Shown here: positions 1 through 7,456 of the stretch, piece by piece
Layout: each line of letters opens with the position of its first letter
Numbering within the stretch: the first letter of the stretch is position 1
NCBI GenBank assembly: GCA_020025015.1
Contig: JAHHSV010000014.1
Coordinates: 1-33,650, forward strand
Length of the DNA stretch: 33,650 bases
Source: Anaeroplasmataceae bacterium
GTDB lineage: Bacteria; Bacillota_I; Bacilli_A; Acholeplasmatales; Anaeroplasmataceae
Direction: 5' to 3'
Notes under the pieces: generated by a model
The model's input: only the letters and a program-made list of their open reading frames with translations
Databases searched by the model: none
What the model was told of the DNA's origin: nothing
Position numbers and translations under genes: made by a program

Positions 1-49
1 TATTTTTATATAAAAATGGTATCTAATTTAAAAAAAATACTTATATTTA

Positions 50-58
50 TGTTATAAT
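50..58 (+). promoter_or_regulatory. Extended -10 promoter of the cdaA operon
   Basis: TGTTATAAT matches an extended -10 element (TGnTATAAT). No convincing -35 lies 17 bases upstream, which is an A-run. Transcription would start near 65, about 16 bases before the chosen cdaA start. Confidence 0.6.
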
Positions 59-80
59 TAAATAACGGATGGTGATTTAT

Positions 81-842
81 ATGTGGGAAAATATTGTCAA
101 TTATATTAATGAAACAATGTGGCTTAAAATTATGCTAGATGCGTATTTTGTTTTTATAGTTGTTTCCTTAATTGTTTTTATTATTGCATACAGTAGAAGA
201 GCATTTTATTTAATTTTTATGCTTTTATTATTATTTGGAATCGGCTTCTTAGCTAATTCCTTTGGCTTACCTATTAGTCAAAATTTTTATAAATACTTTG
301 TATTCATAGGTGGTATTTTTGCTGTTTGTGTCATAGCTCCAGATTTTAGAAATATAAGCTATAAGCAAGATTCTAAGGATGGATTTGTTGTATCAAGCGA
401 AAACACAAAAAATCAAATTGTAGATGCTGTTATGTATTTAGCAAGTAAAAAAATTGGTGCATTAATAACAATGGAAAGACATAATTCATTGGATCAATTT
501 GCTGAAAAAGCGATACAATTAAATTCAGATGTAAGTAAGGAATTATTAATTAATATTTTCACTCCAAATACTCCGCTACATGATGGAGCTGTTATTATTC
601 GTGGAAACAAGATAAGATGTGCAGGAGCATACTACGTTTTGACTCAGCATGATGAAATTGATAAAACAACAGGTTCTAGACATAGAGCAGGTTTAGGTAT
701 TTCTGAAGTAACTGATTCATTCACTATAATTGTCAGTGAGGAAACAGGAAATGTTTCTGTTGCAACTGAAGGATTTATAATAAAGATAAATGATCGTGAT
801 AAATTAGGAACATATATTGATATGTTTATTGATAAGAAGTAG
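81..842 (+). CDS. cdaA: Diadenylate cyclase CdaA (c-di-AMP synthase)
   Basis: Makes cyclic di-AMP from two ATP at the membrane. With the start at 81 the protein is 253 residues: about three hydrophobic helices in the first 90 residues, then a DAC domain with the DGA motif at 168-170 (in PLHDGAVIIRG) and RHR at 200-202 (in SRHRAGLG), both needed for catalysis in this family. An in-frame ATG at 69 exists, but GGTGA at 71-75 is well placed for 81. The length is close to Bacillus CdaA (about 270). The usual partners cdaR and glmM do not follow. Instead come a 64-residue membrane protein, whose ribosome site overlaps this stop codon, and a PAS/GGDEF protein, probably co-transcribed. Confidence 0.93.
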   Translation: MWENIVNYINETMWLKIMLDAYFVFIVVSLIVFIIAYSRRAFYLIFMLLLLFGIGFLANSFGLPISQNFYKYFVFIGGIFAVCVIAPDFRNISYKQDSKDGFVVSSENTKNQIVDAVMYLASKKIGALITMERHNSLDQFAEKAIQLNSDVSKELLINIFTPNTPLHDGAVIIRGNKIRCAGAYYVLTQHDEIDKTTGSRHRAGLGISEVTDSFTIIVSEETGNVSVATEGFIIKINDRDKLGTYIDMFIDKK

Positions 843-854
843 GAGGTAAGAAAA

Positions 855-1049
855 ATGAAGTTCATTAATAAAATTATAGAAGCTATTTTTAATCCCTTCT
901 TTTCTATTTTAACTGCCAATTCTAGACCTAATAATAAGGGATTTATTCAATCAATTAAAAAGAAACCATGGTTTTTACTATTAGTATCTTTAGTAATAAC
1001 ACTTGTTATTATTTTCTCAGTTTATCACAAGGAAATTTTTGGGGTGTAG
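855..1049 (+). CDS. Small single-helix membrane protein of unknown function
   Basis: I do not recognise this 64-residue protein. It has an amphipathic N-terminal part, a basic stretch (IKKKP near residues 34-38), then one hydrophobic helix at about 39-56 and a short tail, so it is probably anchored by a C-terminal helix with the basic side in the cytoplasm. A strong AGGAGG at 841-846, overlapping the cdaA stop, drives it, and it ends 3 bases before the next gene. It sits where cdaR (a membrane regulator of CdaA) is found in other Firmicutes but has no YbbR domain. A role as a CdaA partner is only inferred from position. That it is a real gene is supported by its ribosome site and tight spacing. 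Confidence 0.7.
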   Translation: MKFINKIIEAIFNPFFSILTANSRPNNKGFIQSIKKKPWFLLLVSLVITLVIIFSVYHKEIFGV

Positions 1050-1052
1050 AAT

Positions 1053-2585
1053 ATGATTATCCAACATCCACTTTATCCTTTAATTTTTGCGGTTATTTTA
1101 GCTGCAATAATAGTTAAGCAATGCATAGTTAGACATAAATTTTTGAAAAATAGGTTAGTTTTGTCATTTATTTTAATATTTGCTTTAGTTATGTGTTGTG
1201 TTTTTTACGAAAACATAAAAAAAAGTGAGGTTTTTTTTCAAATTTTAAATTACACTTTAATTGGTGTTGATATACTTATTGCAGTGTTTTTCTTTTTAAA
1301 TATTGATATTTCTTTATCTAGAGAGCATTTTCAGCGTGAAATTGTCCGTTCTTTAGATGAGACTGAGTACTTTTTATTTATAAATAAAAAAGGAAAAGTT
1401 GTTGAAATGTCACATTTGTTTGCCGAAAAATTCAATATAGATAAATCTGAGGTTTTAGGTAATAATATCAGAGATATTTTAGATGAAAATATAACTATAG
1501 AAAGCGTAAATGGTAACAAGGTATCTAACAAAGAATTTTTTGATTATTTAATAGGAGAAAAGCCAACAAAGGATTCTCAAGATTTAAAGGTTAAATTCTT
1601 AAGAGAAGATAAAACTGAAGATGAAATTGATTGTATAGAAACACCTATTTATGTATTAGATAAGTATTCTGGTCGTATGTATTTAAGTAGAAATACTAAT
1701 CAGACAGAAGTAGTTAATGTTAAAAGCGAAGAAGATACTTTATTAGAAGAACGTTTCCAAGCAATTCTTGAAGAGAGTCAGGAAGGTATATTCATTGCTG
1801 ATTTGGAAAAAAAGAATGTTTGGTGTAATGATTATCTAGTAGAAAATTTAGCATTACTTGGTAATACAGTTAGCTTGAATGACTATTATTTAATGCTTAA
1901 TAAGGATGACTATAATAAGTACCAACAAACATTAAGCTATGCGACCCCTGAAAATCCTAACTATAAGGTTTCATATCGTTTTTTTAATGATAATAAAACG
2001 ATGATTGTAAAAGAAGAAGGTAAGGTTTTATTTGATGGTAGAAAGCCAATTGAAATAATTGCTTCACTTAAGGCTTTCTATAATAGAGGTCATATGAAAA
2101 CAAATATTGGTCTTTTAGATAGTCTTGAGGATGAGAATCACCTATATGCTTTTTTATCTAAGTTGGGTGAAAATAGAGATTCATCCTTATTTGAAGTTGT
2201 ATATTTACGTTTGGACAATATCCCTGAGATTAATGAAAAATATGGTAGACCTATTGGCAATATGGTAATTGAAGAGTATGTTGCTTCTTTACAAAAGGCT
2301 TTTGCTGACAACGAGGGCTTTTATAGAATCAGCGGTTTAGACTTTGTTTTTGTAATTACTGACATTAGAAAGATGGAGCAATTTAGAAAGGTTCTATTAA
2401 AGAAAAACATATTGACACCAGAGTTATCAATTGGCTCAGTTAATTTAGCTATGAATGTATATATGGGAATATCCTTTGCTGAAGATGCAATTAGACCTAA
2501 GGATATTTATTTAAATGCTAAAACCGCCTTGAATAAGGCTTTAGATGATAAGAAACATTTTTGCTTTTATCGTGATATTAAGTAA
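1053..2585 (+). CDS. Membrane PAS/PAS protein with degenerate GGDEF domain
   Basis: 510 residues. Three hydrophobic helices (about 8-25, 34-52, 62-85), two PAS-like regions (about 100-215 and 232-345), and a C-terminal GGDEF-fold domain (about 376-505). The signature is SGLDF at 427-431 instead of GGDEF, and the GHxxGD part is replaced by GRPIGN, although Asp388 of the metal site remains. Diguanylate cyclase activity is therefore unlikely. The membrane-PAS-degenerate-GGDEF order resembles the front of the c-di-AMP phosphodiesterase GdpP, but no DHH/DHHA1 domain follows. Next to cdaA, a sensory or regulatory role in c-di-AMP signalling is plausible. The start at 1053 is preceded by GGGGTG at 1041-1046. 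Confidence 0.8.
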   Translation: MIIQHPLYPLIFAVILAAIIVKQCIVRHKFLKNRLVLSFILIFALVMCCVFYENIKKSEVFFQILNYTLIGVDILIAVFFFLNIDISLSREHFQREIVRSLDETEYFLFINKKGKVVEMSHLFAEKFNIDKSEVLGNNIRDILDENITIESVNGNKVSNKEFFDYLIGEKPTKDSQDLKVKFLREDKTEDEIDCIETPIYVLDKYSGRMYLSRNTNQTEVVNVKSEEDTLLEERFQAILEESQEGIFIADLEKKNVWCNDYLVENLALLGNTVSLNDYYLMLNKDDYNKYQQTLSYATPENPNYKVSYRFFNDNKTMIVKEEGKVLFDGRKPIEIIASLKAFYNRGHMKTNIGLLDSLEDENHLYAFLSKLGENRDSSLFEVVYLRLDNIPEINEKYGRPIGNMVIEEYVASLQKAFADNEGFYRISGLDFVFVITDIRKMEQFRKVLLKKNILTPELSIGSVNLAMNVYMGISFAEDAIRPKDIYLNAKTALNKALDDKKHFCFYRDIK

Positions 2586-2602
2586 TAAAAGTGAGGTTAA
2601 AT

Positions 2603-3250
2603 ATGGATGCTATAATTGTGATGGCAGGTAAGGGAACTAGACTTAATGCAGGAATAAACAAGGTATTATTAGATTTAAATGGTAAGCCTATTTTTATGCA
2701 TTCAGTTGAGCTGTTAAAAAAATTTGCTGATCGAGTTATCTTGGTTATAAATCCAGCGGATGAAGCAATAATCAAAGAATACATTACCAAGGATGTTCTA
2801 ATTACCTATGGTGGTAAGGAAAGATATTTAAGCGTCTTAAATGGTATGAAGCTTGCTTTAAGTGATAAAGTCATAATCCATGATGCAGCAAGAGCCAATG
2901 TTAATCCAACTGCTTTAGCAGAGCTTATTGAATACTCCAATGATTATGATGCTTTGATGCTAACGCAAACAGAAAAAAATACTTCCTATCTTTTAGAGGA
3001 TAATTGTTTAGTTCCACTTGATAGAGCTAAAATGGTTTTAGCGGCAACCCCACAAATTGTTGATCGCAAGCTATATATGGAGGCTTCAATAAAGGCTTTA
3101 GAGACAAAATATTTACCAACAGATGATATAAGCCTTTTGCTTAGGTTTAACCCTAAATTAAAGGTTAAATGTGTAAATGATGAGGGAAATTTTAAAATCA
3201 CGACAGCAAGTGATTTAGAATTGGCAAGGATGGTGAAAAAGGATGCTTAG
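2603..3250 (+). CDS. ispD: 2-C-methyl-D-erythritol 4-phosphate cytidylyltransferase
   Basis: Third step of the MEP isoprenoid pathway: couples CTP to methylerythritol 4-phosphate. 215 residues. The nucleotide-binding start AGKGTR (8-13), the conserved Lys20 and the family motif HDAARANV (93-100) are visible, as is a TDD triplet near the C-terminal third. The ATG at 2603 is chosen because GTGAGG at 2591-2596 is its ribosome site; a GTG at 2591 would start inside that site. The gene overlaps ispF by 8 bases, so the two steps are translationally coupled. It lies 17 bases after the PAS/GGDEF gene, probably in the same transcript. Confidence 0.9.
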   Translation: MDAIIVMAGKGTRLNAGINKVLLDLNGKPIFMHSVELLKKFADRVILVINPADEAIIKEYITKDVLITYGGKERYLSVLNGMKLALSDKVIIHDAARANVNPTALAELIEYSNDYDALMLTQTEKNTSYLLEDNCLVPLDRAKMVLAATPQIVDRKLYMEASIKALETKYLPTDDISLLLRFNPKLKVKCVNDEGNFKITTASDLELARMVKKDA

Positions 3251-3728
3251 AATAGGTCACGCTTGGGATGTACATAAATTAGTAGAGAATAGAAAGCTAA
3301 TTTTAGGTGGAGTAGAGGTTGATAGTAAGGTTGGCCTTTTAGGTCATAGTGATGCTGATGTCGTTTTACATGCGGTAGCTGAGGCCTTACTAGGTAGCTT
3401 AGCTTTAGGTGATTTGGGCACCTTTTATCCAGATAACAGTGATAGTACTTTAGGGATGGATAGCAAGATTATCTTAAAAGAATGCTATGAAAGAGTTAAA
3501 GAAAAAGGCTATCGCTTAAATAATTTAGATTTAACAATTTATTCTCAATATATTAAGATAAGTCCAATTCGTTTAGATATTCAAAATAGTATTGCTAAGA
3601 TATTAGAGGTTGCTCCTGATCTTGTTAGCATAAAGGCAACAACCTACGAAAAGATGGGATTTATTGGTCGAGGAGAAGCTATTGCTGCTGAAGCAGTAGT
3701 GTTAATAGAAAGAAAAAAAGAAGTATAG
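3243..3728 (+). CDS. ispF: 2-C-methyl-D-erythritol 2,4-cyclodiphosphate synthase
   Basis: Fifth MEP-pathway enzyme: cyclises the CDP-methylerythritol 2-phosphate with loss of CMP. 161 residues, the normal length. Metal ligands Asp9 and His11 (in WDVHKL) and His43 are in place, with the GHSDADVVLHA motif at 34-44 and a C-terminal ATTYEKMGFIGRGE block that lines the active site. It overlaps ispD by 8 bases. The stop codon lies in the left arm of a terminator shared with the convergent hydrolase gene. IspE, the enzyme between IspD and IspF, is not in this window. Confidence 0.95.
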   Translation: MLRIGHAWDVHKLVENRKLILGGVEVDSKVGLLGHSDADVVLHAVAEALLGSLALGDLGTFYPDNSDSTLGMDSKIILKECYERVKEKGYRLNNLDLTIYSQYIKISPIRLDIQNSIAKILEVAPDLVSIKATTYEKMGFIGRGEAIAAEAVVLIERKKEV

Positions 3729-3748
3729 TTCTATACTTCTTTTATTTT
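3720..3748. terminator. Bidirectional terminator between ispF and the hydrolase
   Basis: GAAGTATA (3720-3727) pairs with TATACTTC (3732-3739) around a 4-base loop. It is followed on the + strand by TTTTATTTT and on the - strand by CTTTTTTTC. It overlaps the ends of both convergent genes. Confidence 0.75.
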
Positions 3749-4485
3749 GCTATAACTTTTTTAAAATAATGCCTTAAATGCTTTTCCCAGGATGCTTCAT
3801 TGTGCTCGCCAAGATTATTTATTTTAGCATAAAAATTAGCATTTATTGAGCTTAAATAGTTTTGATATTCATAAAATGAGGTTAGATACATTTCACTGCT
3901 ATAAATGTTATCAGAGATTTCCTTTTTACCAACCCCTATATAAAGCTTCTCACAGCAATTTTTATTGTTACTTAAGTGTTTTTCCATTGCATCATTAAAT
4001 ATAAAATTAGAGTTTGATAGAATGCACATTGTATCAAAAAGCTTTGTGGTACTATTAATATAAATAGCCAAGGAAGCTCCAAGGCTTGAGCCGATTAAAT
4101 GCTTTTTCTTAGGATGGAATTTATTATCAATAGATGGAATAATCACATTTTTTAATTCACTTATAAACTTATTACAAATATTTGGGGTATTTTTAAAACC
4201 GTTAAGATAGGGAGTATCGATAACAAAAGGACTATACATATTTAGTCTATCCCTATCTGTATTTGGTGAATGAATGGCAATAGCAATATAATTAGTACGT
4301 AACTTATCTAGGTGTGAAAGAGCTCTTAGGCTTCTACCATAGGTTGCAAGATCATCAAAAAATGCATTTTGGCCATCTAAAAAGAAGAAGGCTTGCAAAT
4401 CCTTATTGGAATACTTTTCACTTACAACATAGTCTATTTTGATTTCACACTTTAATTGTTCACTATTGTATTTTATACTTTTCAT
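3742..4485 (-). CDS. Alpha/beta hydrolase, esterase D / enterochelin-esterase-like
   Basis: 247 residues from the ATG at 4485, chosen because GGTGAG sits just upstream on the minus strand; an upstream in-frame extension reaches 4536 without a good ribosome site. No signal peptide, so cytoplasmic. The nucleophile elbow GSSLG (132-136) gives catalytic Ser134. LDGQN near 37-40 matches the early LHDGQN loop of this esterase family, and GEHNEASWEKH (226-236) supplies the likely catalytic His228. This fits the putative-esterase family (PF00756; IroE, YbbA, esterase D relatives). The substrate cannot be read from sequence. It is probably a single-gene unit between two terminators. Confidence 0.78.
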   Translation of the reverse strand: MKSIKYNSEQLKCEIKIDYVVSEKYSNKDLQAFFFLDGQNAFFDDLATYGRSLRALSHLDKLRTNYIAIAIHSPNTDRDRLNMYSPFVIDTPYLNGFKNTPNICNKFISELKNVIIPSIDNKFHPKKKHLIGSSLGASLAIYINSTTKLFDTMCILSNSNFIFNDAMEKHLSNNKNCCEKLYIGVGKKEISDNIYSSEMYLTSFYEYQNYLSSINANFYAKINNLGEHNEASWEKHLRHYFKKVIAK

Positions 4486-4524
4486 AATGCTCACCATTTT
4501 ATTAAAAATTAGTATCTTATTACT

Positions 4525-4530
4525 ATTATA
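4525..4530 (-). promoter_or_regulatory. -10 box of the hydrolase gene
   Basis: Minus-strand TATAAT (ATTATA on the + strand) about 40 bases before the ATG at 4485. No clear -35 is seen; the upstream DNA is the terminator of the preceding gene. Confidence 0.45.
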
Positions 4531-4534
4531 TAAC

Positions 4535-4565
4535 ATAAAAAAGGAAAGAAAAATCTTCCTTTCCT
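4535..4565 (-). terminator. Terminator of the EF-G-like gene
   Basis: On the minus strand AGGAAAG (4565-4559) pairs with CTTTCCT (4548-4542) and is followed by a T-run at 4541-4535, 16 bases after the stop codon. Confidence 0.7.
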
Positions 4566-4580
4566 AATTTTTCGAATTTT

Positions 4581-6638
4581 TTAATTTAATTTATTTTCAG
4601 CGATAACTTTATCCTTTAAATATTGAGGAACCTCTTCATAGTCATAGAATTCACGATTGAAGAAGCCACGGCTTTGGGTAATTGCCTTTAGCTCAGTTGC
4701 ATAGTTACCAATTTCAGCCTCAGGAACAAGAGCAACTATTTCTTGATCACCATTACCTAAATCATTCATATTTTGAATCTTTCCACGTTTAGTATTTAAA
4801 TCAGATAAAACATCACCAATATAATCAGAACTTACATTGATTATTATCTTACAAATTGGCTCTAGAATAACTGGGTTGCATTTCAAGTAAGCATCTTTGA
4901 AGGCTAGTATAGCTGCCATTTTGAATGCCATTTCATTAGAGTCAACTGGATGATATTTACCATCTAATAAAGTAGCCTTAACACCGATAACAGGGAAGCC
5001 TGCTAATAAGCCTTGCTGTAATGCTTCAAAGAAGCCTTTTTCAACAGCAGGGAAGTAGTTTTTAGGAACTGCACCACCAAAGATTTCTTCATGGAAGCTT
5101 GATTCCTCAGTAGTAGGCTCAAATTTCATTTGAACTACACCATAGAAGCCGGCACCGCCAGATTGCTTAATATAACGACCATCACCAGTAGCACTGCCTT
5201 TAATGCTTTCACGATAAATGATTTTTGGCTCTTCAGTTAATAAATCTACCTTATAGGTATTTTTCATCTTATCTAAAATATATTGTAAGTGGCTATTACC
5301 AGCACCACCTAGAAGAAGCTGCTTAGTTTCACTATTACGTTTAACCTCGATAGTTGGATCTTCAGTCATCATCTTTTGTAGAACCTGACTTAATTTATCC
5401 TCATCAGCTTTATTTTTAGGAGAAATAGCCTTAAATATAACAGCTGTAGGATATTTAACTGGCTTATAGGTTACGATGCTCTTAGGTGAGCATAGGGTAT
5501 AAGAAGAACGAATACCAGTTAATTTAGTGATTGCACAAATATCACCAGCATGAGCCTCTTGAATACTAGTTTGTGTTTTACCAAATAGGGTAAATAGAGC
5601 GCTAACCTTTTCAGTTTTACCTGTTTGAGGACAGTAAACCTCATCACCAAGCTTAAGAATACCTGAGTTAACCTTTAAAATATTAATGATACCTGCATAT
5701 GGATCAACGGTGGTTTTGAAAACATAAGCAGAGAAAGGCTCTGTATCTAATGTTTTTCTTTCAACTGTTTCACCCTTATCAGTAGTAACCTGATATGGCT
5801 TTAAATCAGCAGGAGATGGTAAATAATCAATTAGCATATCTAAAGCTGTATGAACAGAAATATTATTTAAAGCACTACCTACAATTACAGGGTATAAATC
5901 ACCAGCTAAGACACCCTCACGTAATCCTTCGTGAATTTCTTCTCTAGTTAATTCACCACCATCAAAGAATTTTTCAAGTAGCTCTTCATTAGTTGAAGCA
6001 ACAGCCTCACAAATTGTATTATGTAATTCGAAAACCTTAGCACGCTTATCAGGATGAATTTCATCATCAACGCACTCCTTACCATTATATCTACGGGCTT
6101 TCATATCTACAACATTTACGAAGCCATCAAAGCCTTGGTTATGACCAATTGGATAGCAGAATGAAATTGCATTTTTACCAAGCTTAGTTCTAATGTCTTG
6201 CATAATATCTTCGAAATTAACATTTTCCTTATCCATCTTATTAATATAGATAATAGTAGGAATGTTTTTCTTTCTTAGGATATTCCAATGCTTAATAGTA
6301 CCAACCTCAACCTTACTAGCGGCATCAACAACAAGAATTGCACCTTTTATTAATCTAGTAACGCTTAGGATTTCACCAACAAAATCATCATTTCCTGGTA
6401 AATCAATAAGGTTAACCTTATGATTATGATACTCTAAAGGAATGATTGAAGCACTAACTGATGATTGACGTGTTTGCTCTTCAGCTAGATAATCACTAAT
6501 TGTTGTTTTCTTTTCAACTGATCCTTTTTCCTTAATTGCTCCAGCAGCTAGGGCTAATGCCTCCACTAGAGATGTTTTACCGCAACCCTGATGGCCTAAT
6601 ATGGCAATGTTGCGAATGTTTTCTGACGTATAAGTCAT
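4581..6638 (-). CDS. EF-G-like translational GTPase (EF-G2 type)
   Basis: 685 residues with the full EF-G domain plan. G1 is GHQGCGKT (15-22) rather than GHIDAGKT. G4 NKMD (133-136) is intact. G3 reads DLPGN (79-83), so the catalytic His that follows PGH in EF-G and EF-Tu is Asn here. The C-terminal half has GKYHPVDSNEMAFK, typical of the EF-G-like paralogue class rather than canonical FusA, which would normally sit beside rpsG/rpsL/tuf. Tet(M)-type protection proteins are slightly shorter. Ribosome binding is likely; slow GTP hydrolysis or a non-translocase role is inferred. A perfect cre-type site lies just ahead of the start, suggesting carbon control. Confidence 0.85.
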   Translation of the reverse strand: MTYTSENIRNIAILGHQGCGKTSLVEALALAAGAIKEKGSVEKKTTISDYLAEEQTRQSSVSASIIPLEYHNHKVNLIDLPGNDDFVGEILSVTRLIKGAILVVDAASKVEVGTIKHWNILRKKNIPTIIYINKMDKENVNFEDIMQDIRTKLGKNAISFCYPIGHNQGFDGFVNVVDMKARRYNGKECVDDEIHPDKRAKVFELHNTICEAVASTNEELLEKFFDGGELTREEIHEGLREGVLAGDLYPVIVGSALNNISVHTALDMLIDYLPSPADLKPYQVTTDKGETVERKTLDTEPFSAYVFKTTVDPYAGIINILKVNSGILKLGDEVYCPQTGKTEKVSALFTLFGKTQTSIQEAHAGDICAITKLTGIRSSYTLCSPKSIVTYKPVKYPTAVIFKAISPKNKADEDKLSQVLQKMMTEDPTIEVKRNSETKQLLLGGAGNSHLQYILDKMKNTYKVDLLTEEPKIIYRESIKGSATGDGRYIKQSGGAGFYGVVQMKFEPTTEESSFHEEIFGGAVPKNYFPAVEKGFFEALQQGLLAGFPVIGVKATLLDGKYHPVDSNEMAFKMAAILAFKDAYLKCNPVILEPICKIIINVSSDYIGDVLSDLNTKRGKIQNMNDLGNGDQEIVALVPEAEIGNYATELKAITQSRGFFNREFYDYEEVPQYLKDKVIAENKLN

Positions 6639-6657
6639 AATATTACCTTCTTTCTTA

Positions 6658-6671
6658 TGAAAACGTTATCA
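6658..6671. promoter_or_regulatory. CcpA-type cre operator of the EF-G-like gene
   Basis: TGAAAACGTTATCA fits the cre consensus TGWAANCGNTNWCA at every position. It lies at about +2 to +15 of the predicted minus-strand transcript, a position that would block transcription. CcpA itself is not in the window. Confidence 0.65.
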
Positions 6672-6679
6672 TTAAGATA

Positions 6680-6709
6680 ATTATAGCACAAAATTAATGG
6701 GTATAACAA
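6680..6709 (-). promoter_or_regulatory. Promoter of the EF-G-like gene
   Basis: Minus-strand TTGTTA (6709-6704), an 18-base spacer, and TATAAT (6685-6680). The start would be near 6673, immediately before the cre-like site. Confidence 0.6.
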
Positions 6710-6742
6710 CAAAAAAACTTATTTTTCTTATCTATATAATTA

Positions 6743-6751
6743 TGCTATAAT
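6743..6751 (+). promoter_or_regulatory. Extended -10 promoter of the RDD gene
   Basis: TGCTATAAT is an extended -10 match 26 bases before the ATG; the -35 region is T-rich and weak. It diverges from the promoter of the EF-G-like gene. Confidence 0.6.
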
Positions 6752-6776
6752 TATTGCGAGAGAAGAAGGTGAATTA

Positions 6777-7343
6777 ATGTATAATGATATTACGCTAGGA
6801 AAAAGAGTCCTATTGTTCATTACGGATTATTTAATAGTAGGCTTAATTTGTTATTTCATATACTTAGGTTTAGCGGGTGTATTTTTTGAGGGAGTAGTAA
6901 TTCCTCAAGAATTCATTGATTGGTCAAATAATAGTGGAACCTTTGATGATCTAGTTAATCTAATAAATACGAATTCAGAAGTAAAGTATTTTTTTGAAAT
7001 TGAAATGCAATTTTTGGGCATTATTTTATTAGCAACATTTATTGTTAGTGCAATCTATTTTGTTTTAATTCCTTTGGTTTGGTCAGGTCAAACTATTGGT
7101 AGACGTTTGTTAAGGGTTAAGGTAATTAGAGAAAATAATACAGATCCTAAGGCCTCAAGCCTTATCATAAGAGAAATAATTGGTAACTGCTTAATTAATT
7201 TATTTGTTGTCTTTTTCGGTTTAGTTATTTTTATTAATATAATTTTGATTGTGGGAAGACGTAGAAGCATTGCGGATATGATTTCAGGCACTAAAATTAT
7301 TGATTTAAGAGAACCATTAAATAAAAATGCTACAATGGAGTAG
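6777..7343 (+). CDS. RDD family membrane protein
   Basis: 188 residues. The RDD family is named for conserved Arg and Asp residues; here Arg10 in the first helix start (GKRVLLF) and Asp17 fit, and IGRRLLRVKV, the conserved segment ahead of the last helix, is present in the second half. Three hydrophobic segments are visible (about 11-35, 80-105, 135-160). Function in the family is poorly defined; some members have been linked to ion or solute transport. A ribosome site AGAAGGTG precedes the ATG. It is monocistronic or reads into pgk, depending on the hairpin at 7358-7377. Confidence 0.8.
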   Translation: MYNDITLGKRVLLFITDYLIVGLICYFIYLGLAGVFFEGVVIPQEFIDWSNNSGTFDDLVNLINTNSEVKYFFEIEMQFLGIILLATFIVSAIYFVLIPLVWSGQTIGRRLLRVKVIRENNTDPKASSLIIREIIGNCLINLFVVFFGLVIFINIILIVGRRRSIADMISGTKIIDLREPLNKNATME

Positions 7344-7357
7344 TTCGACTTTTAAGT

Positions 7358-7377
7358 AATGAAAGAGCGCTTTCATT
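7358..7377. promoter_or_regulatory. Perfect inverted repeat ahead of pgk (operator or weak terminator)
   Basis: AATGAAAG and CTTTCATT (8 bp each) flank AGCG. It resembles a cre site with two extra central bases. No clean T-run follows (TCCGTTTATCTTTT), so an operator upstream of the pgk promoter is at least as likely as a terminator for the RDD gene. Confidence 0.5.
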
Positions 7378-7407
7378 TCCGTTTATCTTTTATTTAATAA
7401 GAATAGA

Positions 7408-7416
7408 TGGTATAAT
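7408..7416 (+). promoter_or_regulatory. Extended -10 promoter of pgk-tpiA
   Basis: TGGTATAAT is an extended -10 match; the -35 position holds TTTTAT. It lies 41 bases before the chosen pgk start, so an in-frame ATG at 7415 would fall inside the promoter and is rejected. Confidence 0.65.
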
Positions 7417-7456
7417 GATGGAAGATAAAACTATTTATATATTTGGAGGAATAAAA

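Noticed and set aside
644..919. Antisense open frame over cdaA
   Set aside because: Shadow of cdaA and the next gene; no ribosome site or family features. The same applies to other antisense frames over clear genes, for example at 1331-1531, 2986-3201, 7088-7291, 23430-23624, 29146-29343 and 32071-32274.
855..1049. CdaR
   Set aside because: The position fits but the protein is only 64 residues with one helix and no YbbR domain.
1053..2585. Active diguanylate cyclase
   Set aside because: The signature is SGLDF and the GHxxGD region is lost; c-di-GMP synthesis is unlikely.
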